Source of the DNA: a virus
Reading direction: 5' to 3' (one strand)
Virus record (IMG/VR): IMGVR_UViG_3300042559_002699
Coordinates: 25,452-89,451 of that record
Length of the DNA stretch: 64,000 nucleotides
The notes below the pieces were generated by a model that was given only the letters and a program-made list of their open reading frames with translations, did not search any database and was not told the DNA's origin. Made by a program: the position numbers and the translations under genes. This document shows positions 35,642 through 43,067 of this stretch, one piece after another (position 1 is the stretch's first letter; each line of letters begins with the position of its first letter).

Positions 35642-35836
35642 TTAATTTATCTCGGACGTACGGATAGATTGCCTATACTTTGCGTCTCTTATTTGATTTC
35701 TTCTTCTCACAGATGGTTTGGTGAATTCTCTTCTCTCGTTAAGTTCGTCTTTTGTCTTACGTTCAGAAAATTTATTTTTTAGCTTCTTTAAAGCTGAATC
35801 CAGAGATTTCTCCTTCTTTAAATCTATAAAAATCAT
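35642..35836 (-). CDS. rpsU: Ribosomal protein bS21 homologue
   Basis: 64 residues. SLDSALKKLKNKFSERK, then ELNERREFTKPSVRRR match the bS21 core: the long helix and the 'KPSxRRR' region, ending basic. Bacterial bS21 is 58-71 residues. It sits on the 30S platform near the anti-Shine-Dalgarno. In flavobacteria, bS21 helps hide the anti-SD, so a phage copy could change which mRNAs are translated (inference). No SD of its own is seen. Confidence 0.9.
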   Translation of the reverse strand: MIFIDLKKEKSLDSALKKLKNKFSERKTKDELNERREFTKPSVRRRNQIRDAKYRQSIRTSEIN

Positions 35837-35846
35837 GCTCTATATA

Positions 35847-37976
35847 TTACTCTTCTGAGCCCTTTTTTGGATTTGTGATTCTTACCTTTACTGGGGGTTC
35901 GATCTCAGCATCTTTGGAAGAATCTAGGGATAGAGTAATCTTAGAACCTGATTCAACTTTCTTTTGGATAAAGAGCTCTGCAATAGTGTCTTCGATATAT
36001 TTTTGAAGAAGTCTTTTCAGAGGTCTTGCTCCAAATTTGGGGTCATATCCTCTTTCTGCTATCTTTTCTTTTAGATCCTTAGAGATGACTAATTTAAACC
36101 CTAGATCTTCAAATCTCGGAGTCATCTTTTTAATTTCAACGTCTATAATCTTAATTAGATCATCTTGAGTTAGAGAATTAAAGTTTATAATTTCATCTAT
36201 TCTGTTTAGAAATTCCGGAGAGAAAGTTTTTTCCAATTCTTTTCTGATCGTGATCTTTGATTCTTTTTCCACATTGCTCTTATCTAAAGATTTGAATCCT
36301 ACACCTCCTCCAAATTCGGCAGCCTTTCTTTGACCAACGTTAGAAGTCAAGATGATTAAACAATTTTTAAAATTAATCTTTCTTCCTAATCCATCGGTAA
36401 TCATACCCTCGTCTAGAATTTGTAATAGAGAGTTGAAAATATCCGGATGGGCCTTTTCAATCTCGTCAAATAGAACTACTGAATATGGCTTTCTTCTAAC
36501 TTTCTCTGTTAATTGACCACCATCTTCGTGTCCAACATATCCTGGAGGAGCTCCAATCAATTTGGTTGAATTGAATTTCTCCATGTACTCGGACATATCA
36601 ACTCTAATCATTGCATCGGCATCACCGAATACCATTTTAGCCAATTCCTTAGCCAATTGGGTTTTACCAACTCCGGTAGGTCCTAGAAAAACAAATGATC
36701 CGATTGGACGATTTGGGTCTTTTAAACCGATTCTATTTCTTAAAATTGCCTTTGATATTTTTTCAACTGCTTCATTTTGTCCAATAACTCTATCTCTTAA
36801 AGCTTCAGCCATTTTAGCAAGTCTTTCGTTTTCGTCCTGACTGATCTTTTGTAGAGGAATCCCAGTCATCAAAGAAACTACTTCAGCAACTTTTTCACCG
36901 TCTACGATTTTCTTCTTCTCTTTTAGCTTTTGCTCCCAGGCTTTAGTTTCCGATTCGATGCCAGCTTTAATCTTTCTTTCCAGATCTCTATATTTGGCAG
37001 CTCCTTCATAGTCCTGTTTGGTAACACACTTCTTTTTCTCCTCTGTAGTTTTCTCTAGATTCTTCTCTAAATTAACCAATGCATCAGGAACCTTAACTTG
37101 GGTTAATTGAGATCTGCTACCCGCTTCGTCTAAAGCATCTAGAGCTTTGTCTGGGAAGTTTCTGTCGGTAATGTATCTTTCTGTTAACTTAACACAATTG
37201 ATGATAGCATCGTCAGTGTATTGAACATTATGATGATCCTCGTACTTAGCCTTGATATTGTTTAGAATTATAATTGTCTCGTCTGCAGTTGGAGCTTCAA
37301 TGATAACTTTTTGAAATCTTCTTTCTAGTGCTCCGTCTTTCTCGATATACTGTCTATATTCATTTAGAGTTGTTGCTCCAACACATTGAAATTCCCCTCT
37401 TGCTAGTGCAGGTTTTACCATGTTAGAAGCATCCAAAGATCCTGATGAACCACCGGCACCAACTAGAGTGTGCAATTCATCGATGAAAATAATTACATCT
37501 GGATTTTTTCTTAGCTCATCCATAATGGACTTCATTCTCTCTTCAAACTGACCCCTGTATTTAGTTCCGGCAACAATTAGACCCATATCCAAACTAACTA
37601 CTCTCTTATTTAGTAGATTTCTAGAAACCTTTCTTTGGAAAATTCTAAGTGCTAGTCCTTCGGCAATTGCTGATTTACCAACCCCGGGTTCCCCTATTAG
37701 AACTGGATTGTTCTTTTTCCTACGACCTAGAATTTGAGAAACTCTTTCGATCTCAGAATCTCTTCCTACAATTGGATCAAGTTCTCCCTTTGCAGCTAGA
37801 GCTGTTAAATCCCTGCTAAAAGAATCTAGGGCAGGAGTGGTTGAAGAGGTTGGATTAGATTTGTAGCTTGGAACATCATCAATATCATCGTCATCGATAG
37901 GTCCCATTGAAATTTTAGGAGGAGTGTATAAGATATCTCCCAATAAGTTCTCTCCAATTATATTGTTTTCAGTCAT
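35847..37976 (-). CDS. ClpC/ClpA-like double AAA+ unfoldase without N-domain
   Basis: 709 residues. AAA1 with Walker A GEPGVGKS (95-102) and a VGAGG pore loop; a coiled-coil middle with a UVR motif (TKQDYEGAAKYRDLERKI); AAA2 with GPTGVGKT, Walker B VVLFDEIEKAHP, and a D2-small domain. The loop GGGVGFKSLD holds a VGF tripeptide at the ClpP-binding position, so it may dock on host ClpP. The usual N-terminal adaptor domain is replaced by an acidic linker. No phage clpP is in the window. Confidence 0.93.
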   Translation of the reverse strand: MTENNIIGENLLGDILYTPPKISMGPIDDDDIDDVPSYKSNPTSSTTPALDSFSRDLTALAAKGELDPIVGRDSEIERVSQILGRRKKNNPVLIGEPGVGKSAIAEGLALRIFQRKVSRNLLNKRVVSLDMGLIVAGTKYRGQFEERMKSIMDELRKNPDVIIFIDELHTLVGAGGSSGSLDASNMVKPALARGEFQCVGATTLNEYRQYIEKDGALERRFQKVIIEAPTADETIIILNNIKAKYEDHHNVQYTDDAIINCVKLTERYITDRNFPDKALDALDEAGSRSQLTQVKVPDALVNLEKNLEKTTEEKKKCVTKQDYEGAAKYRDLERKIKAGIESETKAWEQKLKEKKKIVDGEKVAEVVSLMTGIPLQKISQDENERLAKMAEALRDRVIGQNEAVEKISKAILRNRIGLKDPNRPIGSFVFLGPTGVGKTQLAKELAKMVFGDADAMIRVDMSEYMEKFNSTKLIGAPPGYVGHEDGGQLTEKVRRKPYSVVLFDEIEKAHPDIFNSLLQILDEGMITDGLGRKINFKNCLIILTSNVGQRKAAEFGGGVGFKSLDKSNVEKESKITIRKELEKTFSPEFLNRIDEIINFNSLTQDDLIKIIDVEIKKMTPRFEDLGFKLVISKDLKEKIAERGYDPKFGARPLKRLLQKYIEDTIAELFIQKKVESGSKITLSLDSSKDAEIEPPVKVRITNPKKGSEE

Positions 37977-38025
37977 AATTATATTTCTTTATTATAGATC
38001 AGATGATCCATAATGATTCATTTTA

Positions 38026-38286
38026 TTAGGATCTAATCCAGGAATTTACTTCCTCTTGGGTTGGGTATCCAATATCTGCTTGACACAGATCACAAACTTT
38101 CTTCACAGAAAAATTATTATTTCCATGGATGTTAAAATTTTTAACCGTGTAGTCTGGATGAGGACAAGCAGATTGGATAGCTTCTAATTCCTTTTCTAGA
38201 GATTTTATATTTGTGATTATTCTATCTGTAGTATTAAAGACTTCTTGCGGATTGGAAAAATCAAGATCTGGTTTGTTTAATTCCAT
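38026..38286 (-). CDS. Small putative zinc-binding protein
   Basis: 86 residues. ACPHPDY and KKVCDLCQADIGY supply Cys/His ligands (C-x-H ... C-x2-C) for one zinc ion, after a helical N-terminus. Class B motif (AATATATA) 21 nt upstream. Similar tiny zinc ribbons are common in T4-like phages; function unknown. Confidence 0.7.
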   Translation of the reverse strand: MELNKPDLDFSNPQEVFNTTDRIITNIKSLEKELEAIQSACPHPDYTVKNFNIHGNNNFSVKKVCDLCQADIGYPTQEEVNSWIRS

Positions 38287-38307
38287 AGTTTTTTAATGGA
38301 TTTAAAC

Positions 38308-38315
38308 TATATATT
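38308..38315 (-). promoter_or_regulatory. Class B promoter-like motif (AATATATA)
   Basis: Minus-strand AATATATA, 21 nt before the ATG at 38286, preceded by GGGG. Confidence 0.45.
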
Positions 38316-38318
38316 CCC

Positions 38319-38786
38319 CTATCTGCAAATTGAGTCAGCAATAGAAATTGCCCAAGGTGATTTAGATTTCCATCTAGCCTTGATTCCAAGTGATTCCACC
38401 ATACCAACTGCAGAAGCTAGTAAAGTATTAGATTGGTATCTAGGATCTGGGTTTAAATCAATATCAATGAAGTCCGGTTTTCCGAATCCCCACATTTCTA
38501 ACAGATGAGCAGCAGAAACACTGAGTTCAACTTCTTTCCATAATCTCTCATATCTGGATTTAATTCTGGGCTCCGACTTTCTGCTGTAGATAACGTGTCC
38601 ACCTTTATTCTCCTTGTGTAGAACAATTACGGTAGCATACGTGGTCTTGTCACCCATATTACTTGAGTCACAACCAATGTAAATCTTGTAGTCAGGATTT
38701 ACTAAAGTCCATTCTGCTAGGTGTTTCATAGGATCAATTTTCTTACGATCACCTAGACTTCTCCATTCGTCAAACATCTGTTCCAT
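38319..38786 (-). CDS. RNase H-like YkuK/DUF458-family protein
   Basis: 155 residues. YKIYIGCDSSNMGD (first Asp strand), ERLWKEVELSVSAAHLL (Glu helix), DFIDIDLNPDPRYQSN (Asp) and GIKARWKSKSPWAIS outline the DUF458 RNase H fold. Nuclease activity is plausible but not shown. Ends with TAG. A class A motif is 9 nt before ATG 38786 or 18 nt before ATG 38777; the latter fits the usual spacing and may be the start. Confidence 0.8.
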   Translation of the reverse strand: MEQMFDEWRSLGDRKKIDPMKHLAEWTLVNPDYKIYIGCDSSNMGDKTTYATVIVLHKENKGGHVIYSRKSEPRIKSRYERLWKEVELSVSAAHLLEMWGFGKPDFIDIDLNPDPRYQSNTLLASAVGMVESLGIKARWKSKSPWAISIADSICR

Positions 38787-38795
38787 TTCTATTTA

Positions 38796-38803
38796 ATATA
38801 CGG
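38796..38803 (-). promoter_or_regulatory. Class A promoter-like motif (CCGTATAT)
   Basis: Minus-strand CCGTATAT upstream of the DUF458 gene. Spacing to the second ATG (38777) is 18 nt. Confidence 0.45.
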
Positions 38804-38831
38804 CATTTTTAAAAAAATTTCGGTCGTACTT

Positions 38832-38839
38832 GATATATA
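38832..38839 (+). promoter_or_regulatory. Class B promoter-like motif (GATATATA)
   Basis: GATATATA ends 20 nt before ATG 38860. The upstream TTG at 38830 overlaps the motif, so it cannot be the real start. Confidence 0.5.
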
Positions 38840-38859
38840 ACAAAAAAGAAAAAAAATAT

Positions 38860-39435
38860 ATGGCGGACAACGTATTAAATCTAAGTGCCTTTGGTGAAAT
38901 TATAGAACCTGCAGGTAAAAGAAAATATAACCCAGAACAACCCAAAGGTCCGGAGGTAGAGACTGATGCGGAAATTATCCCTCTAAAACCTATTAGTATT
39001 CCCAAAACTCCTAGTGCAGCTCCAGATAAGACCCAAACCCCTAGCTCTAAAACAAGCCAGGTTGCAAGTAGGGTTCTTCAAAATATGACTCAAGCAAAAC
39101 TTTTGCATTGGCAGACCAATTCATATTCCGAGCACAAAGCTTTAGATAATTTCTTTGAAGAGTTTATTGAAATCTCAGATACTTTGATAGAATCAATCAT
39201 GGGAAAATATGGTAGACCCGTTTTTAATGATTCGGAAAGAACATTAAAATTAGATAACTACGATTCTCCAGAATCCCCAGACGGACTTCCTAGATTCATA
39301 GCTCATTTAGATGTTTGTTACAGAGAAGAATGTATCTCTGCATTCGATGAAAATAAAGATCCGGAAATCTTTAATATAATTCAGGAAATTTTGAGTCTGA
39401 TAGATCAAACTAAATACCTTCTAAGTTTAAAATAA
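38860..39435 (+). CDS. DUF5856-like ferritin-type protein with N-terminal tag
   Basis: 191 residues from ATG 38860. A short tag (LNLSAFGEIIE then PA) and a 55-residue Pro-rich linker precede a four-helix bundle: TQAKLLHWQTNSYSEHKALD, FFEEFIEISDTLIESIMG. The LHWQT...H...E pattern resembles Dps/ferritin-like phage proteins (DUF5856). Iron or DNA binding is possible but unproven. Followed by a strong terminator. Confidence 0.75.
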   Translation: MADNVLNLSAFGEIIEPAGKRKYNPEQPKGPEVETDAEIIPLKPISIPKTPSAAPDKTQTPSSKTSQVASRVLQNMTQAKLLHWQTNSYSEHKALDNFFEEFIEISDTLIESIMGKYGRPVFNDSERTLKLDNYDSPESPDGLPRFIAHLDVCYREECISAFDENKDPEIFNIIQEILSLIDQTKYLLSLK

Positions 39436-39453
39436 GAAGAATAGACCTTATGT

Positions 39454-39482
39454 AAACCCAGACTTTCGAGTTTGGGTTTTTT
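39454..39482 (+). terminator. Rho-independent terminator with TTCG loop
   Basis: An 11-bp stem (AAACCCAGACT paired with AGTTTGGGTTT, one G-T pair) closed by a TTCG tetraloop, then a T run. Ends the DUF5856 transcript. Confidence 0.88.
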
Positions 39483-39514
39483 GTTGAGACCTTAACGGCG
39501 GCTCCTAGATAATA

Positions 39515-39576
39515 ATAGATACTTCTCCAGGGAATATAAGTAATTCTTTTAGATGGTTTTTATAGAAAAGTTTCTT
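39515..39576 (+). repeat. Intergenic repeat element, copy 2
   Basis: About 62 nt, near-identical to 14107..14169, same strand. It lies between the terminator and a class B motif, upstream of a tagged-protein operon. The rest of the 220-nt gap (39436-39655) holds no gene. Confidence 0.7.
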
Positions 39577-39628
39577 AAAATTAAAAAATAATTGAAATAT
39601 TTCAAACAAAAGATTTTGATGTGACTGG

Positions 39629-39636
39629 GATATATA
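39629..39636 (+). promoter_or_regulatory. Class B promoter-like motif (GATATATA)
   Basis: GGGATATATA ends 19 nt before ATG 39656, which starts a three-gene tagged-protein operon. A model example of class B. Confidence 0.55.
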
Positions 39637-39655
39637 AACAAATTAATTTAAATCA

Positions 39656-40402
39656 ATGGCAAAAATTTTATCTTTCGATGAATTTCATCTAAAAAATAAC
39701 GAGGCAGACTTATTTGGTGTAACTACCTCTCCATCCGGAAACCTCCCTCCCGGGTACAGAGAAGATGATTATAGAGAAGTTGAGGATCTTAGAGGAATCA
39801 ATCCCTCCAAGCACAACTTAAAATTAACATCTACAGATTTTCTTGAGTTTGCAACATTAAAAGATCAAAAAACAGGTAAAAACTACATTTTCTATTTTGA
39901 TTCAACCTCTCCGGAGTTCGAGGAAAATTACAAGATTTGGGACGAAGATGCTCAAGAATACCAAGATCCAGATTCAATGGGAATAGAAGCTGCTGCTAAC
40001 GACGTTCCGGTGATGGAAATAGGATTTGGAACAGACGATTGGGAAAATTCAGAAAAACCATTAGTTGAACTGGATGAGGAATTAACCGATGATATGATCG
40101 AAGAATTTAATGTTTTCATCGGTCAAGGAGGAGCATCTAGAAGAGATAAAATAAAAGTCCAGGAGGAATTGAAAAAGATTTTATCAGAAATTAAATTGAC
40201 AACCGAAAGCTTAGAATTTGAGTTTCCGGAAGAAATTTTAGAATCTGAAGGAATTCATCCGGCGATTAGAGAAAAATTGTTAGCATATTTAAAAGATAAC
40301 ACTGACGCAACATATCCAGAAGCTAAGAAATTCATCAAAGAAAAAATAGCTGGATGGAATTTAACTGCAGAAGATTTCGAAGAAGCAAAAAAACTTTTAT
40401 AA
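39656..40402 (+). CDS. Tagged (capsid-targeting-like) acidic protein
   Basis: 248 residues. N-terminal MAKILSFDEFHLKNNE then AD is a clear tag. The body is acidic with a beta domain (KNYIFYFDST) and a helical C-terminus (LLAYLKDNTDATYPEAKKFI). No known domain. Led by a class B motif and two other tagged genes downstream. Confidence 0.75.
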   Translation: MAKILSFDEFHLKNNEADLFGVTTSPSGNLPPGYREDDYREVEDLRGINPSKHNLKLTSTDFLEFATLKDQKTGKNYIFYFDSTSPEFEENYKIWDEDAQEYQDPDSMGIEAAANDVPVMEIGFGTDDWENSEKPLVELDEELTDDMIEEFNVFIGQGGASRRDKIKVQEELKKILSEIKLTTESLEFEFPEEILESEGIHPAIREKLLAYLKDNTDATYPEAKKFIKEKIAGWNLTAEDFEEAKKLL

Positions 40403-40404
40403 AA

Positions 40405-40779
40405 ATGGGAATCAATATTAAAGAATATGGTGAGTTTTTGAACGAATCTATGGATCCTAAATCCGCTACAGATAATATCATTGATATAGTTACTTCTGGG
40501 ATGGGTTGGATAGATCCGAAATATGCCATAGAAATGTTTATAAATCTAACCGGTTTAGAAGAAGAAGATTTTGAAGTTGATAAAATGCTTGGATCCCTAA
40601 TGGATTTAGATCTTCTTTACTACGAGGATAAAACCGTTTCTAATCATAAAGGTAAGAAAGTGAAATTAGAAGATCCTTATTTAACCGAATATCCAGAGAG
40701 ATCTAGCGACAACGGAAAATATCCGGGAGCCATGGAATCTTTAATTTTTAAAATTAAAAAATTGGATGAGTTTCACTAA
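40405..40779 (+). CDS. Tagged (capsid-targeting-like) small protein
   Basis: 124 residues from ATG 40405, directly after the previous stop. INIKEYGEFLNE then SM is among the best tag matches. A 60-residue helical core follows. The earlier ATG at 40354 would begin inside the previous gene and miss the tag position. Confidence 0.72.
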   Translation: MGINIKEYGEFLNESMDPKSATDNIIDIVTSGMGWIDPKYAIEMFINLTGLEEEDFEVDKMLGSLMDLDLLYYEDKTVSNHKGKKVKLEDPYLTEYPERSSDNGKYPGAMESLIFKIKKLDEFH

Positions 40780-41524
40780 GTCTTTTGCTGATTTTATTTC
40801 CGAATCTGAGGGTTTTCTTTTCGAAGGAAAGTATGACAGATTAGTTGGTCAAATTTCAGCCGATGCTATGAAACTCATAAAAGATAGTAATACACCAAAT
40901 GGTGAATATGAAGGAGTAAAAATTAGGTACACCGAAAAAGACGATGTTCCAAGTTTTGAAACTCTAATAGACGACATGCAATTCTTGGACGTTGGAAACT
41001 ATTTAGATCCGGGTACAAATCTTGACGTCTTTGTTAAATTGGTTATCGTAAGGGACGAAGCTCCTACATACACCGAATCTTTTATTCTGGACGGTAATGC
41101 AGACGAGGACCCAGCAATTCTCTATATTGAACTTACTGTAAATCCTGCTACTGAACCTCAATGTTATGTAGAACTTGCACCAGAGTTGAGAAATTTAATC
41201 AGACATGAGATAGAGCATTTAACCCAGAGAGGATGGAATACTATTCCTGCTAAGGCAATGAAGAGAAATTATGCTCAGAGGATTAAAATCCAATCAAATC
41301 CAGAAAACTATTATAAGTACTATAAACTAAAAGATGAGGTTGATGCTAATCTACATGGAATCTATGCAGAGGCAAAAACTAGAAAAAGACCTTTTCAAGA
41401 AATGATCATCAAATTCTTAAATGATAGAATAGCTAAAGGAATTGTTCCTGCTAACAAGAAACAAGAAATCTACACTCTCTATAAGAATAGAGCTAAAAAG
41501 ATTGGTGGTTTACCAGATCTTTAA
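40766..41524 (+). CDS. Tagged protein with HExxH metalloprotease-like motif
   Basis: 252 residues. Tag MSFTKSFADFISE then SE. Around residue 147, RNLIRHEIEHLTQRGW has the HExxH zinc signature in a helix after a beta domain. It may be a small metalloprotease released after packaging. The third zinc ligand is not identified. Overlaps the previous gene by 14 bp. Confidence 0.75.
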   Translation: MSFTKSFADFISESEGFLFEGKYDRLVGQISADAMKLIKDSNTPNGEYEGVKIRYTEKDDVPSFETLIDDMQFLDVGNYLDPGTNLDVFVKLVIVRDEAPTYTESFILDGNADEDPAILYIELTVNPATEPQCYVELAPELRNLIRHEIEHLTQRGWNTIPAKAMKRNYAQRIKIQSNPENYYKYYKLKDEVDANLHGIYAEAKTRKRPFQEMIIKFLNDRIAKGIVPANKKQEIYTLYKNRAKKIGGLPDL

Positions 41525-41721
41525 TTCTTAATAATTTTGATTTTGTCAGGAAGAACTTCCTGAATTTTAGACACGGTGTAATTAGTACACACCTTCTTTT
41601 TTTCGTTGTAAACTGAAACTAGAATATGCCCAGGTTCAGTAATATAAATGTCTTTGATGATGTGAGGATCCTCACTTCCGTCGACTTTGACCTTAAAGAT
41701 ATGAGTATCTTTTCTGATCAT
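41521..41721 (-). CDS. Small beta-rich protein, unknown
   Basis: 66 residues, basic, mostly beta strands (HIFKVKVDGS, GHILVSVYNEKKK). No family seen. Stops overlap with the plus-strand metalloprotease-like gene by 4 bp. It follows the flavodoxin-fold gene with no gap. Confidence 0.6.
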   Translation of the reverse strand: MIRKDTHIFKVKVDGSEDPHIIKDIYITEPGHILVSVYNEKKKVCTNYTVSKIQEVLPDKIKIIKN

Positions 41722-42606
41722 TTATTTCCAGTTTAATTTAGATATAAAACTGCTAAAGTCTGAAACCTTGACGTTAGTAAATTTACTCTCGGTGGATTCT
41801 TTAACCAAACCACCTTCTTTTTTAATGGTTTCTTCTTTGTTTGGAATTTCCATCCCCCAAGATTGTTCAAAAGAACTTGAAGATTCCTGGTACGATCTTT
41901 GTTCTTCGTCGTCTGTATCTCTAGTGAATTGCCATCCCATAAATAGTTCTTCGGGTGTTTCAAATCCGAAGAAATTCAAAACGTGATACTGAACCTCTAA
42001 AGATTCTTGAACTCTCCAATTTTGGCCTAGCAGAACCATTCCTGCTTTTTTATTTTTAACTGTATTTTGGCCATTATATGTTGTATAAGAGCTTTCTATC
42101 CAGTCAAGTCTTTCGATTAATTTTTGATAAATTGCATTTGGATTTCCCCATCTGTTGGAAGCAAAGAATATAACAGCATCAGAGTTATACAATTCATTTG
42201 CTATTTTCCATAATTCGTCGTCTTTATGATCCAGAGAGGCCCAGCATTTCAAATGACCATGGGGATTTTTTTCAGGATCCTTTAATTTAGATTTAGGAGA
42301 TCCACACATATTCCCCTTCAGCTCACTAACACATCCAAGACAATTGTAGATTTTAAGTTTGGCAGCATCCATTGTTACTACCTCTACTCCTTTTTCTTTT
42401 AGAAGATCTGCTAAGTGCTCTGCGAGTCTAGTCGATTTTGGTTTTTCTCCCTTGCTTGAAATGTATTCACCACGATTGCTAGTGGTAATAAAGAGAACCC
42501 TTTTCTCACCAGATAATGTGGTAAGAAAGGGGTAAATATTTTCCATCTCAGGACCATATTTAACTTGGATGTTTCCATCCCCTAGTATGCTTGGCTGATC
42601 TGGCAT
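41722..42606 (-). CDS. NAD(P)H-dependent FMN reductase-like (flavodoxin fold)
   Basis: 294 residues. KRVLFITTSNRGEY with SKSTRLAEHLADLLKEKG, NCLGCVSE (Cys pair) and SDAVIFFASNRWGNPN outline a flavodoxin-like reductase. The C-terminal ~60 residues are extra, ending VSDFSSFISKLNWK, which looks like the tag but at the C-terminus. Redox target unknown. Neighbours are mostly tagged proteins. Confidence 0.78.
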   Translation of the reverse strand: MPDQPSILGDGNIQVKYGPEMENIYPFLTTLSGEKRVLFITTSNRGEYISSKGEKPKSTRLAEHLADLLKEKGVEVVTMDAAKLKIYNCLGCVSELKGNMCGSPKSKLKDPEKNPHGHLKCWASLDHKDDELWKIANELYNSDAVIFFASNRWGNPNAIYQKLIERLDWIESSYTTYNGQNTVKNKKAGMVLLGQNWRVQESLEVQYHVLNFFGFETPEELFMGWQFTRDTDDEEQRSYQESSSSFEQSWGMEIPNKEETIKKEGGLVKESTESKFTNVKVSDFSSFISKLNWK

Positions 42607-42612
42607 TTTTAA

Positions 42613-43005
42613 TTAGTCTTCGTCTTCTTCGTCTTCGTCTTCAGTTTCAACTTCTACCTCGTCTGGTGAAACTTGGATTTCCATCCCCATTTCTTCGTGA
42701 CCTTCTTCGTGGTCTTCCCCGTGTTCTTCCCCTTCATGTCCCATTTCAATAGAGTTAGATAAGAAGTGATAAACCTCCTCAACGTCATCTACTGATGTAG
42801 CAATGTGATCTAAAGCCCATCCGTGACCGTCTGCAAGAATACCATCGACTTTAACAGGATCTAATTCAATCAATTCTTCAATTGCATTTTTAAGCGTGTG
42901 AAGATTTTGAAAGAACATGTAGTTCTGCATTTCTCCGTGTCCTTCGTGGATTTCTTGGGATGGAACTTCGGAATTAAAGTCCTCAAAAAATTTAATGTTT
43001 TTCAT
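42613..43005 (-). CDS. Tagged (capsid-targeting-like) acidic protein
   Basis: 130 residues. Tag MKNIKFFEDFNSEVPSQE. A helical middle follows (NLHTLKNAIEELIELDPVK), then a Glu/Asp/His-rich tail ending in an EDEDEEDED run. Very acidic, as some DNA-mimic or packing proteins are. Class B motif 20 nt upstream, shared divergently with the MoxR gene. Confidence 0.75.
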   Translation of the reverse strand: MKNIKFFEDFNSEVPSQEIHEGHGEMQNYMFFQNLHTLKNAIEELIELDPVKVDGILADGHGWALDHIATSVDDVEEVYHFLSNSIEMGHEGEEHGEDHEEGHEEMGMEIQVSPDEVEVETEDEDEEDED

Positions 43006-43025
43006 AATTCGTTTTTGTTTGTTGA

Positions 43026-43033
43026 TATATATC
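43026..43033 (-). promoter_or_regulatory. Class B promoter-like motif (GATATATA), divergent region
   Basis: Minus-strand GATATATA 20 nt before ATG 43005. The core is palindromic (GATATATATC), so it could also serve the plus-strand MoxR gene, but there the spacing is longer (36 nt). Confidence 0.5.
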
Positions 43034-43067
43034 CCAAATTAAAAATTAAAAAATCAATAAAACCAAA

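Noticed and set aside
35842-35849. AATATATA before bS21 as a class B promoter
   Set aside because: Only 5 nt from the start codon, too close compared with the 18-25 nt spacing elsewhere; bS21 is probably read from the upstream operon.
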